From an uncultured Coprococcus sp. (GTDB taxonomy: Bacteria > Bacillota > Clostridia > Lachnospirales > Lachnospiraceae), in the NCBI GenBank assembly GCA_900548215.1, contig URJI01000024.1, positions 1 through 30,198 on the forward strand: a stretch of DNA of 30,198 nucleotides, given 5' to 3'. The notes beneath the pieces are model-generated. The model worked only from the letters and a program-made list of their open reading frames with translations, searched no databases and had not been told where the DNA came from. A program made the translations under genes and the position numbers. This document shows, piece after piece, positions 8,077-16,153 of this stretch; positions within the stretch are counted from its first letter, which is position 1; each line of letters starts with the position of its first letter.

Positions 8077-9096
8077 CTAATTTGCTGCAAGTTTCTTTTT
8101 CTTTAAAAGTTCAAGCTTGCCCTTCTGACCATCCAGAAGTACCGCACCTGCAATGATGAGACCCTTGATGATAAGCTGCCAGTATGATGATACTCCGATA
8201 AGGTTAAGTCCATTTGAAATAATTCCGATGACCATGGCACCAAATACAGTTCCACTGATTCTTCCCTTACCACCTGTCATTGATGTTCCTCCAAGTACGC
8301 AGGCTGCGATTGCATCAAGCTCGTATCCGCTTCCGACTGAAGGCTGTCCTGAGTACATTCTTGAACAGAGTACGAGTCCTGCAAATGCTGAGAGAAGTCC
8401 TGATATTGTAAATACTATGATCTCTATCTTCTTGATAGGCACACCTGAAAGTCTTGCTGCCTCACGATTGCCACCTATTGCATATATGTATGTTCCGAAC
8501 TTTGTCTTGCTGAGGATAAAACTGAAAACTATGATGAGTACAACCATGTATACAACAGGAAGTGGGATCACGTTGAACAGATATCCTGTACCGATCTCTA
8601 TGAAAAGTTTATTTGTAATACGTGTTGACTGTCCACCTGTGTAGACGTAAGCTATACCACTTGCAATGTTCATCATAGCCATTGTGATGATGAACGCAGG
8701 CACCTTGAAATTGGCTACTATGAAACCACTTATAAAGCCTGCTGCTGTACCAACCAGAAGTCCTGCTGCTATGGCTACACCAAGAGGGAGTCCCTGGTTT
8801 ACTATAAAACCTACGGTCAATGTTCCTGACATCGCAACTATGGATCCAACTGACAGATCGATGTGTCCAAGTATGATTATGAGTGTCATTCCAAGTGCTA
8901 TGTATGTATTGATTGATATCTGTCTAAGCACTGATATTATGTTATTTGTTGTGAGGAATTTATCCGTGGCAAATGCTACAGCCACGCACATGATTATCAG
9001 AACCACTATGATTCCTATGTTGCCCTTGACTATGGATGTCAGGGGATTGTTCTTCAATATAGAAGTTGCCTTTGAATTCTTCTTTGTCTCGCCCAT
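8077..9096 (-). CDS. Ribose-type sugar ABC transporter permease
   Basis: A 339-residue integral membrane protein of the RbsC/BPD_transp_2 family with about ten hydrophobic segments. The conserved GMTLIIILGHIDLSVGSI segment lies in the first third, and the cytoplasmic coupling segment GGNREAARLSGVPIKKIEI is near residues 214-232. It forms the membrane channel for a pentose/hexose-type importer. The stop of the ATPase gene lies one base before its ATG, so translation is probably coupled; GGAGGT inside the end of the ATPase gene serves as its ribosome binding site. In this operon the likely cargo is fructose or a small fructoside rather than ribose, because GH32 and fructokinase follow directly. 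Confidence 0.92.
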   Translation of the reverse strand: MGETKKNSKATSILKNNPLTSIVKGNIGIIVVLIIMCVAVAFATDKFLTTNNIISVLRQISINTYIALGMTLIIILGHIDLSVGSIVAMSGTLTVGFIVNQGLPLGVAIAAGLLVGTAAGFISGFIVANFKVPAFIITMAMMNIASGIAYVYTGGQSTRITNKLFIEIGTGYLFNVIPLPVVYMVVLIIVFSFILSKTKFGTYIYAIGGNREAARLSGVPIKKIEIIVFTISGLLSAFAGLVLCSRMYSGQPSVGSGYELDAIAACVLGGTSMTGGKGRISGTVFGAMVIGIISNGLNLIGVSSYWQLIIKGLIIAGAVLLDGQKGKLELLKKKKLAAN

Positions 9097-9097
9097 A

Positions 9098-10597
9098 TTA
9101 TTCGATACCTCCTGCAGCGTATTTCATTATCTCTTCCTGTGAAAGCTCGTCCTTTGACAGCTTCTTCACGAGTCTTCCGGCTCTGACCACACATACGTTG
9201 TCGCACATGTTGATAATCTCAGGAAGCTCACTGGATACCATAATTATCGCTATGCCTTCCTTTGCCAGTTCATTGATTACTGTGTATATCTCAAATTTTG
9301 CATTTACATCCACGCCTCTGGTCGGCTCATCCAGAATGAGCACATCCGGCTTGGTCGCAAGCCATTTGCCCAGGACCACCTTCTGCTGGTTTCCACCTGA
9401 CAGGCTGCCCGCCTCAATCTCTGGCGATGCCGCCTTTATCCTAAGTCTCTGTGAATAATGGTCTATTACCTCGCCGCGTTTCTTCTCGCTTATGGCGATT
9501 CCATTCATATAGAATCTGAGGGATGAGAGTGTGAGGTTGAATGCCACGCTGTTGCCAAGTACCAATCCCTGTTTCTTTCTGTCCTCCGGAACCAGTGCTA
9601 TGCCTGCCTTGATAGCCTGCATTGGATTCTTGAAGTGAACCGGCTTTCCTCCGAGTATCACCTCTCCCGATGTGAGCCGTGTTGCGCCAAATATCGCCTC
9701 CATGATCTCGCTTCGTCCGGCACCTACCAGACCTGAGAATCCCAGGATCTCGCCCTTATGTACTGAAAAACTTATATCTTCAAAGACACCTGTCTGAGAA
9801 AGATTCTTTACCTCCAGAGCAACCTCTGCCTTGTCTATGTCGCAGTAATCTCTTGCATAGAAGCTCTCCAGATCTCTTCCTACCATCATCGCAACCAGCT
9901 CATTCGGGCTTGTCTCTGATGTCTTTTTTGTTCCTACGTATGCACCATCCCTGATTACGGTAACTCTGTCTGATATCCTGAAGAGCTCCTCCATTCTATG
10001 GGAGATGTAAATTATACTTACCTTCTTTTTTCTGAGATTCTCAATGATCTCAAATAACTGCTCCACCTCTTCATTTGAAAGTGATGAGGTAGGCTCATCC
10101 ATAACTATGATCTTACCGTTGAATGAGACCGCCTTGACGATCTCCACCATCTGCTGCTGTGCGATGGTCAGATTCTCTACTATCGTATCTGCTTTTATAT
10201 TCACGCCGAGGGATGATATCATCTCCTCTGCTCTTCTGTTCATCTCTGCAAAGTCCAATGTTCCAAGTTTTGTCCTTATCTCTCTTCCGAGAAACAGGTT
10301 CTGTGCCACCGAAAGATATGGAACAAGTACTATTTCCTGATGTATTATTCCTATACCATTCTCTCTGGCAGCCGGAACTCCGTTGATCTTTACCTCCTTG
10401 CCATTTACCTTGATGATTCCGCTGTCAGGCTGGTAAATTCCGCCGAGGACCTTGATCAGTGTGGACTTTCCTGCACCATTCTCACCGAGCAGTGCATGTA
10501 CCTCTCCCAGTTCAAGGGAAAAGTCAATGCCGCTTAAAGCATATATTCCAGAGAAGCTTTTCTTTATCCCTATCATTTCCAGAACTGTCTGTCCCAT
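9098..10597 (-). CDS. Ribose-type sugar ABC transporter, double ATPase
   Basis: A 499-residue protein with two fused nucleotide-binding domains, as in RbsA/MglA/XylG. The first half has Walker A GENGAGKST, a degenerate LTIAQQQMVEIVKA signature and Walker B IIVMDEPTSSLS. The second half has the usual degenerate Walker A (GLVGAGRSE, lacking the GKS/T lysine), signature LSGGNQQKVVLGKW and Walker B VLILDEPTRGVDV. It powers import through the adjacent permease. GGAGGT precedes the ATG. A GGGGTCAG-type inverted-repeat element lies in the 140-base gap that separates it from the binding-protein gene upstream. Confidence 0.94.
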   Translation of the reverse strand: MGQTVLEMIGIKKSFSGIYALSGIDFSLELGEVHALLGENGAGKSTLIKVLGGIYQPDSGIIKVNGKEVKINGVPAARENGIGIIHQEIVLVPYLSVAQNLFLGREIRTKLGTLDFAEMNRRAEEMISSLGVNIKADTIVENLTIAQQQMVEIVKAVSFNGKIIVMDEPTSSLSNEEVEQLFEIIENLRKKKVSIIYISHRMEELFRISDRVTVIRDGAYVGTKKTSETSPNELVAMMVGRDLESFYARDYCDIDKAEVALEVKNLSQTGVFEDISFSVHKGEILGFSGLVGAGRSEIMEAIFGATRLTSGEVILGGKPVHFKNPMQAIKAGIALVPEDRKKQGLVLGNSVAFNLTLSSLRFYMNGIAISEKKRGEVIDHYSQRLRIKAASPEIEAGSLSGGNQQKVVLGKWLATKPDVLILDEPTRGVDVNAKFEIYTVINELAKEGIAIIMVSSELPEIINMCDNVCVVRAGRLVKKLSKDELSQEEIMKYAAGGIE

Positions 10598-10669
10598 ATT
10601 AAACCTCCAAGTTTCTATATTATATCTTTTGTCGTCTTGCTGTTATTTCCGGGATCACTCCCGTGTTAT

Positions 10670-10730
10670 GCCAAAGGGGTCAGACCCCTTTGGCTTATGT
10701 CTCGTCTGTCCATGGGGTCTGACCCCTTTG
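10670..10730. repeat. GGGGTCAGACCCC inverted-repeat element inside the sugar operon
   Basis: Two palindromic units face each other. Unit one is a perfect 12+1+12 palindrome at 10670-10694 (GCCAAAGGGGTC, A, then its complement). Unit two is GGGGTCTGACCCC at 10714-10726. Together, 10672-10688 and 10714-10730 form a 17-bp perfect inverted repeat around 25 bases. The element starts 8 bases past the binding-protein stop codon. Related GGGGTCAGGC units lie at 16154-16254 and 24708-24865, so this is a dispersed REP-like family, not an ordinary terminator; no T-run follows. Confidence 0.85.
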
Positions 10731-10737
10731 TATGCCC

Positions 10738-11754
10738 TTACTGCCAGTCGTTGAGTGTCTCCTTTGCCTCATCCTCAAGTACAAGGTGTGAGTCAAGGTA
10801 TACCTTCTTCTCTTCAATTGTTGTATCTCCACCTACATACTTCTGTGCTGCGTTGAATGCATACTCAGCAATCTGTACAGGAACCTGACAAGCAACTGCT
10901 GTGAACTCGCCATCAAGAAGTGCCTGCTTGCCATCTGGTGAAGCATCAATACTGTATACACCAATCTTGCCTGTCTTGTTTGCAGCCTTTACTGCAGCTG
11001 CTGCGCCAAGTGCTGAAGGATCGTTGATACAGAAGAATGCCTGAAGATCAGGATTTGCTGTGATGATATCTTCTGCAAGGCTCATTGAAGCATCAAGTGC
11101 TGCCTCACCATCCTGCTGTGCAACTATGTTGAATTTGTCCTTGCTTGCACCAAGTCCGTCAAGGAAACCATTTACACGATCTACACAGCTCTCATTTGAT
11201 GGGAAATCAAGAACTGCTATGTCTGCTCCATCAGGGAAATCCTTTGCCATCTGCTCACCTACAAGCTGTCCTGCCATGTATGCATTTGTTCCAACGAACT
11301 GTGTTACGAAATTCTCGATATCATCCTCGATAACTGCTGTGTCTACGTTGAAGATTGGGATTCCTGCATCCTTGATTTCAGCAAGTCCTGATGTGATTCC
11401 TGCTGAATCAACCGGAATGATGAACACTGCATCGTATCCGCTGTTTGCCACATCTGATAACTGACTGAGCTGTGTGTTCAGATCGTAGTCAGGATCAAGA
11501 CATGTGTATGAAATTCCATTTGCATCGCAGAGTTCCTTGAGCTTTGCATCTATAGAACTCTGGAATGTGTTATTGAGTGTGTTTGTACAGAATGCAAATG
11601 ACAGGTCAGATGACTTTGTGCTCTCCTTCTTTGTACCTGAATCAGATGAACCGCTGCCCGAACCATTTCCTGATCCTGATCCACAACCTGCCAATAAACT
11701 GAGTGACATGCACAGGCATGCTCCAACTGCTAATAACTTTTTGAATTTTCTCAT
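10738..11754 (-). CDS. Sugar-binding lipoprotein of ribose-type ABC transporter
   Basis: A 338-residue Peripla_BP_4 (RbsB-like) solute-binding protein. It has a lipoprotein signal with lipobox LLAGC (Cys24), then a Gly/Ser-rich tether and a Ser/Lys stretch before the mature fold begins at LSFAFCTNT. Typical segments are GYDAVFIIPVDSAG, GIPIFNVDTAV and AFFCINDPSALGAAAA. It captures the sugar outside the membrane for the permease and ATPase downstream. The start is the ATG at 11754, which has GGAGGT seven bases upstream; the reading from 11772 lacks a site. It is the first gene of the operon, with about a 105-base leader that carries one LacI-type palindrome. Ligand is inferred from the GH32 and fructokinase neighbours. 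Confidence 0.92.
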   Translation of the reverse strand: MRKFKKLLAVGACLCMSLSLLAGCGSGSGNGSGSGSSDSGTKKESTKSSDLSFAFCTNTLNNTFQSSIDAKLKELCDANGISYTCLDPDYDLNTQLSQLSDVANSGYDAVFIIPVDSAGITSGLAEIKDAGIPIFNVDTAVIEDDIENFVTQFVGTNAYMAGQLVGEQMAKDFPDGADIAVLDFPSNESCVDRVNGFLDGLGASKDKFNIVAQQDGEAALDASMSLAEDIITANPDLQAFFCINDPSALGAAAAVKAANKTGKIGVYSIDASPDGKQALLDGEFTAVACQVPVQIAEYAFNAAQKYVGGDTTIEEKKVYLDSHLVLEDEAKETLNDWQ

Positions 11755-11823
11755 AATTTTTACCTCCAACAATATTATGTATTTTGCTAACTCGTTGTCG
11801 AAAAACTGTTCATAGCCGGTTTT

Positions 11824-11835
11824 ATTTACGTAAAT
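11824..11835. promoter_or_regulatory. Putative LacI-family operator O1
   Basis: A perfect 12-bp palindrome, ATTTACGTAAAT, with the central CG typical of LacI-family operators. It lies about 25-36 bases downstream of the predicted transcript start of the sugar operon. The same core recurs at 11983-11994, 159 bases away centre to centre (close to 15 helical turns). The likely ligand is the LacI protein encoded at 12559-14556; binding is inferred. Confidence 0.65.
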
Positions 11836-11866
11836 TTTAAACTGTTTTCCGTCCCTTGCATGATTT

Positions 11867-11896
11867 GATGATATATCCTTTGTCTGTTTTTGTCAA
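11867..11896 (-). promoter_or_regulatory. Promoter of the fructoside transport operon
   Basis: On the minus strand TTGACA (11896-11891, perfect) is followed after 18 bases by TATCAT (11872-11867, 5 of 6). The predicted start is near 11860, upstream of O1 and about 105 bases before the binding-protein ATG. Confidence 0.65.
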
Positions 11897-11981
11897 TAAT
11901 CAGTGTTATATTTTTGTTTTATTCGTCACCATGCACAAATAACGGTTTTTCATCTTATACAGTTCTTTGTTTGTTTTACAT

Positions 11982-11995
11982 AATTTACGTAAATT
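11982..11995. promoter_or_regulatory. Putative LacI-family operator O2
   Basis: A perfect 14-bp palindrome AATTTACGTAAATT that contains the same core as O1. It lies about 130 bases upstream of the predicted transcript start, so together with O1 it could support repression by DNA looping. Confidence 0.6.
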
Positions 11996-12000
11996 TTGTC

Positions 12001-12282
12001 TTTTTTACAAAGATATCGGTCCCTGTCCTTCTCCTTTTTTTCGAATTTTATTCCAGGCAATCACTTACTTTCTTTCGTCCCATACCTCTCGACTTCTTGT
12101 CTACCGTTGGTTAGCTTTTTCACTTTTTCTCAAACTCACCCGATGCCATTTGATTCCATTACATCCTCGCATGTACAATTTTTCGCTTTTTCCCGTTTTA
12201 TATTTTGGAAAGCACATAAAGTTCTCTCTTTTTCGCACATATATCTCATATAGCAAAAATTCATAATAGAATTGTATGCAAA
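12001..12282. other. AT- and T-rich intergenic DNA, no gene seen
   Basis: The plus strand is rich in T and C tracts. Reading frames here are short, overlap each other in several frames and lack ribosome binding sites or recognisable products. It lies between the upstream operator O2 and the terminator of the LacI gene. Confidence 0.4.
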
Positions 12283-12283
12283 T

Positions 12284-12334
12284 AAAAAAATCCCGTCAAA
12301 AAGATAAAATTCTATCTCTGACGGGACATTTTTT
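12284..12334 (-). terminator. Terminator of the lacI-type gene, probably bidirectional
   Basis: An 8-bp stem TCCCGTCA/TGACGGGA (12291-12298 with 12319-12326) encloses a second small AGATA/TATCT stem. On the minus strand seven Ts follow (12290-12284); on the plus strand a T7 run follows at 12328-12334. It lies about 235 bases past the LacI-family stop codon. Confidence 0.75.
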
Positions 12335-12467
12335 TCATTTTAGATACAATACATTTTTTACTAAAGGAGCATCTTATTCCTCTCATCTCATTTTACGAAT
12401 ACGCCATAATGCAGCAAGTAGACACCATCCCAGTCTGCCCAGCATTGATCTTACAATAACCTTGTCA

Positions 12468-12540
12468 GCCTATCCGCCAAACCGTCTCTGCCTATCCACC
12501 AAGTCATCTCTGCCTATCCACCAAGCCATCTCAGCATATC
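12468..12540. repeat. Degenerate 22-bp tandem repeat after the lacI-type gene
   Basis: About three and a third units of 22 bases begin with GCCTATCCACCAAG or GCATATCC (12468, 12490, 12512, 12534). Units two and three differ at two positions. The repeated GCCTATCC also occurs at 12568-12575, inside the last codons of the LacI-type gene, so the array may have grown from the gene's 3' end. Confidence 0.7.
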
Positions 12541-12558
12541 CAGCACTAACACACAAAA

Positions 12559-14556
12559 TCACCCCAGCCTATCCGGCATGGACTCATGGAAAATTTCCTT
12601 CCAGGCAAGCCGGAGCTGTTTTGGCTCAACCTGATACGGCTGTACCCCCACATACTTTGGAAGAGGCTCGTCACTGACAAGCGATTTGGCTACGACTGCC
12701 GCTGCCGCCCTTCCCTGCTCATAAGGTCTCTGGGTACTGAGGCCTTTGACTATGCCATCTTCCATATTGCGCGCTATTTCATAGTCAAGATCTGTTGTAA
12801 ACACCGCAACATCTCCCCTGCCAAGTTCCTTTAATGCCTTTATAACCAGAAGTGCCGGCCGGTCCCAACTAACATAAAGAGCCTCTATTTCCGGATTCAA
12901 TGTAATCACATCCTTCGCAACTTGATACGCATTGGATATATCTCCGAACCCTCTCACAGTCACTATATCAATCCCCGGATATGTATCATTTATCGTCTTT
13001 TCTGCAGCGTTATCTCTAACTCTGGTTCCATAGAACACTGCGCCGTGGACTATGAAACCAACTTTTGTCTTACCATTCTCCTTGCAGTATTCACCCAGCA
13101 TTCTTCCAGCATTTGTGCCATTCTCGGACTCATTTACCGATACGCAAGACACATAGCTGTTCTTTGACATTCCCTCCGGAACATTGCTTATGAATACCAA
13201 TTTGGATACCTTTGAAAGTTCCTGAAAATTTTCTCTTGTCCGGCTGTCATCTGCCGGAATAGCGATGACAGCATCTGGTTTCTGAAGTCTGATTCCATCA
13301 AGCTGTGCATTCTGGAGCTCTGAATCAAAATGCGCATCCATGACCGACACCACATCTATTCCAAACTGCTCAAGCTCCTCCCTGATGCCCTTCTCGTGAA
13401 GCTCCGCCCAGGAAGTACCAGTATAGTGGAATGATATTGCAACTCTGTAATGCCCGTTTTTGAGCCTCTGCTTTTCTTCCTTTGACAAGACCACTGAATC
13501 CGGAGCTGCAGCCTTGTCGCCAAACGGTCCATTATCCAGCATCTTTGTAGACTTTCTGACAATCAGCTCCACATCCGCATAGCAATCTGGCGATACAACC
13601 ATCCCTGTATTTATTTTCTCAAACAACATATTCACAGCCTTGATGCTGAGTCCTTTGACATCTCTTCTCAGAATCGTAAGTGGCGGATAAGTGAGCTCCG
13701 ACCAGCTCTCATCTCCAAAGCCCACAACAGATATCTCGCCCGGGCAGTCAATTCCAAGGTCTCTGAGTGTCTTCATAAGATAAAGTGTTATTCTGTTGCC
13801 ACCAGCAATAACCGCTGTCGGCCTATATCTGCGAAGTGCTTTCTGTATGTCAAGCATGCAGTCATCTTCGCCTTTCTCAAGCGTCACATCAACTATATTT
13901 GCATCATTTGTATTAATGTTATATTTTTCAAGCGCATTCAGAAATCCCCTGGTTCGCTCATCCTTAGTTGTGCTGTCCGTACTCTCTCTTATAAACAACA
14001 CATTCTTATGTCCACTTGACAGAAGATAATCAGCCCCTTTAAATATAGCCTCCCTGTCCCGGAATTCCACTGAATCTATTCCCGATCCCAGAATATTCCT
14101 TTCAACGCAGACAAATGGCATCCCTGACTGAATCAGCTTCGTATAGTTTGACGCCACATCACTCACCGGAGCATGTATGATGCCGGCAACACTCTTGTTT
14201 ACAAGAAGCCCCGAAAGGACCTGCGCTTCCTCCTTAAGATCATTGTCAGTTATGGCAACCAGAAACTGATATCCCTGTGCGCCAACAAGCTGCTTCATAT
14301 AGGCAATCATGTCCCGGTATATCGTACTTTCTATATTCGGTATCAGCGCAACGATTGTTGACTCCCGTCCAACAAGAAGTTTTCTCTCCTTATCCGCAAT
14401 CTTGTTCTGGTAGCCCGTTTCAACAATTATCTTCTCTATCTTATCAACAAGCTCAGGCCGCACATATCTTGTCCTGTTGATAACATGGGAAACCGTTGCT
14501 ATGGACACCCCTGCCATATCTGCGATCTCTTTTATTGTAACCTTTGACTTACCCAT
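12559..14556 (-). CDS. LacI-family regulator with two sugar-binding domains
   Basis: A 665-residue protein, about twice the usual 330-350 of LacI regulators. Residues 5-50 are a LacI helix-turn-helix (VTIKEIADMAGVSIATVSHV). Residues about 64-338 are the usual regulator sugar-binding domain, with GYQFLVAITD, GIIHAPVSD and ISVVGFGDES. A linker at about 339-368 leads into a second type I sugar-binding domain at about 370-650 (HYRVAISFHYTGTSWAELHEK, PDAVIAIPADDS, then VAVFTTDLDYEIARNMEDG), similar in pattern to the binding protein of the adjacent transporter. The hinge after the HTH is atypical. There is no signal peptide. The ATG has AAAGGAC upstream. It lies 24 bases after the amidase gene, so the two are probably cotranscribed. 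Inferred role: repressor of the fructoside operon through the ATTTACGTAAAT sites. Confidence 0.88.
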   Translation of the reverse strand: MGKSKVTIKEIADMAGVSIATVSHVINRTRYVRPELVDKIEKIIVETGYQNKIADKERKLLVGRESTIVALIPNIESTIYRDMIAYMKQLVGAQGYQFLVAITDNDLKEEAQVLSGLLVNKSVAGIIHAPVSDVASNYTKLIQSGMPFVCVERNILGSGIDSVEFRDREAIFKGADYLLSSGHKNVLFIRESTDSTTKDERTRGFLNALEKYNINTNDANIVDVTLEKGEDDCMLDIQKALRRYRPTAVIAGGNRITLYLMKTLRDLGIDCPGEISVVGFGDESWSELTYPPLTILRRDVKGLSIKAVNMLFEKINTGMVVSPDCYADVELIVRKSTKMLDNGPFGDKAAAPDSVVLSKEEKQRLKNGHYRVAISFHYTGTSWAELHEKGIREELEQFGIDVVSVMDAHFDSELQNAQLDGIRLQKPDAVIAIPADDSRTRENFQELSKVSKLVFISNVPEGMSKNSYVSCVSVNESENGTNAGRMLGEYCKENGKTKVGFIVHGAVFYGTRVRDNAAEKTINDTYPGIDIVTVRGFGDISNAYQVAKDVITLNPEIEALYVSWDRPALLVIKALKELGRGDVAVFTTDLDYEIARNMEDGIVKGLSTQRPYEQGRAAAAVVAKSLVSDEPLPKYVGVQPYQVEPKQLRLAWKEIFHESMPDRLG

Positions 14557-14580
14557 ATCTCGTCCTTTCTCCCTATTTGT

Positions 14581-15561
14581 CTAGTTCTGCCAGTTGAAAC
14601 TCTCCCCCTGCAGAAGCGGATATCTTGCAAGCAAGGTGCCATCCAAATCTTCCCTGTTCATATCCACCGCATTTATCTGATGTCCCTCATAAGTGTTGTA
14701 GTAGTATATTCCCTTATCCGCGTTGCAACACGAAGTATATATAGTAATCTCATACTTGTCCCTTTCGACCTCGCAGCATCCTCTCTGCTGATCGACTGAA
14801 CCGAGAATGTGAAAGAACTGGCTGACACTCTCTGCCTCGCCATCTCCTGACAGACTGTTCTGCTTCACAAATGCCACTCTGGCAAATCTTGATGTGGACG
14901 ACAGATCTCCCGGAAGTCCTATGGCACCCATTCCCCGGCTATAGGCATTAAGCCCCAGCCCCGGCGCAAATGTATTAACCGGCTGTCTGGAGGAAAGTCC
15001 CATATACTGGTTGAGCAGGAACATCTGCTGAGGAAATGGTGGGTTATTCGTGAGCACACCTACCGTATTCTCATACACATGCATACCGTCCGCCGTGCAC
15101 TCAACCGTGATCGCACCGTTTCTGTCAGCTATGATCCAGTGAAGCTGAGCTGATGGCAGCTGCTCAGAAAATGGAGTTCCTGTCAGATTCATTCTGTCAA
15201 GTGCCACTCTCGCCTCACCAACGCTGGAGCAATTACCAAGTATCCACGGAATAAACTCATACTGTGCAACGTTATCCCTGCCACCTGACATATCCGTTTT
15301 CTGATACACTGCATTTCCGACAAAGTTCAGCCCCGCCATGCACAGGCCTTTCTCATTTACCGCATCATAATATAGAGGATAATCTCCTGCCACATGCGCC
15401 ATACCGATCATGGCATAGTGGCTGTCTCTTTTTCCCATATATCTGAATTCAAACGGATAATTCCTCGGCGTCACCGTAATCTCATCGCCATAGGAAAACT
15501 CATAATCAAGTGTTCTACCAAAATAGAAATCCTTTGTTTTATATGTCGCTGCTGTACACAT
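14581..15561 (-). CDS. Choloylglycine hydrolase (bile salt hydrolase) family protein
   Basis: A 326-residue N-terminal nucleophile hydrolase (linear amide C-N hydrolase family). After removal of Met1 the catalytic residue is Cys2 in MCTAATYKTKDF. Other family active-site residues are visible: Arg16 and Asp19 (FGRTLDYEF), Asn79 (AGLNF), Asn172/173 (LTNNPPF) and Arg225/228 (STSRFARVAF). Known members deconjugate glyco- or tauro-bile acids, or cleave penicillin V or acyl-homoserine lactones. The gut-type neighbours favour a bile salt hydrolase, but substrate cannot be fixed from sequence by eye. There is no signal peptide. A strong AAAGGAG site precedes the ATG. It follows the GNAT gene by 31 bases and precedes the LacI-type gene by 24. 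Confidence 0.9.
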   Translation of the reverse strand: MCTAATYKTKDFYFGRTLDYEFSYGDEITVTPRNYPFEFRYMGKRDSHYAMIGMAHVAGDYPLYYDAVNEKGLCMAGLNFVGNAVYQKTDMSGGRDNVAQYEFIPWILGNCSSVGEARVALDRMNLTGTPFSEQLPSAQLHWIIADRNGAITVECTADGMHVYENTVGVLTNNPPFPQQMFLLNQYMGLSSRQPVNTFAPGLGLNAYSRGMGAIGLPGDLSSTSRFARVAFVKQNSLSGDGEAESVSQFFHILGSVDQQRGCCEVERDKYEITIYTSCCNADKGIYYYNTYEGHQINAVDMNREDLDGTLLARYPLLQGESFNWQN

Positions 15562-15592
15562 AACTGTCTCCTTTCATGTCTCTGTAAACAAC

Positions 15593-16024
15593 TTAGAGCA
15601 TCATCTCAAAGCCATAACAGCTTTTTTCAAAGCCATAATGTTCATAAAATGCATGGGCATCCTTTCTGGGAAGCCCCGAATCCAACGTAATTGCTCTGCA
15701 TCCCTTAGCACCTGCCATTTTCTTTGCATGATCGAGCAGCGCTGTGCCATAACCTTTTCCGCGGTCTTCTTCCCTTGTTATAAGGCTCGATACATAACAC
15801 GTGAGTCCAGACATCCAGAATGTGTTAAAATAATCTCCGTGGCACATTCCGCGGCATGCGCCGTCATCCCAAAGCAAATATACAAAGCTTTGCTCATCCT
15901 CCATAACGCTCATATATACTTTGCGTATTTTATCTCTATCATATGTATTGTAAGTCCACAATTTTTCAACAAATTCAAAAACAATATCAAAATCCTCTAT
16001 TGCTGCATTTCTGATCTCCATCAT
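15593..16024 (-). CDS. GNAT-family N-acetyltransferase
   Basis: A 143-residue single-domain protein. The acetyl-CoA binding motif is REEDRGKGYGTALLDHA, followed by GCRAITLDSG and the C-terminal HAFYEHYGFEKSCYGFEM typical of the fold. Family members transfer an acetyl group from acetyl-CoA to amines of small molecules, peptides or proteins; the substrate here is unknown. The start is the ATG at 16024, which has AAGGAGG five bases upstream; the longer reading from 16051 would pass through that site. It is probably the first gene of a GNAT, amidase and LacI-type unit, behind a possible promoter at 16102-16131. Confidence 0.85.
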   Translation of the reverse strand: MMEIRNAAIEDFDIVFEFVEKLWTYNTYDRDKIRKVYMSVMEDEQSFVYLLWDDGACRGMCHGDYFNTFWMSGLTCYVSSLITREEDRGKGYGTALLDHAKKMAGAKGCRAITLDSGLPRKDAHAFYEHYGFEKSCYGFEMML

Positions 16025-16101
16025 ATTCGCCTCCTTGCTACTGCTTCCCATGAATTACGATAAACCTCTTTATAAACCATCAAGCAAGCCTTGACCCCTT
16101 T

Positions 16102-16131
16102 ATTATAATCCTCATTTCTTCGTTTATGCAA
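16102..16131 (-). promoter_or_regulatory. Possible promoter of the GNAT-amidase-lacI unit
   Basis: On the minus strand TATAAT (16107-16102) lies 18 bases after TTGCAT (16131-16126, 3 of 6). The predicted start is near 16095, about 70 bases before the GNAT start. The -10 is perfect, the -35 is weak. Confidence 0.4.
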
Positions 16132-16153
16132 GCCGCTGGCACTTCCACAGGCT

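Noticed and set aside
10670..10730. Palindrome after the binding-protein gene as a simple terminator
   Set aside because: No T-run follows in either direction, genes on both sides belong to one transporter, and the same units occur elsewhere as repeats.
11755..12558. A hidden small gene in the 800-base gap before the sugar operon
   Set aside because: The frames are T-rich, overlap in several phases and none has a ribosome binding site or a plausible protein; the gap is better explained by promoter, operators, terminator and repeats.
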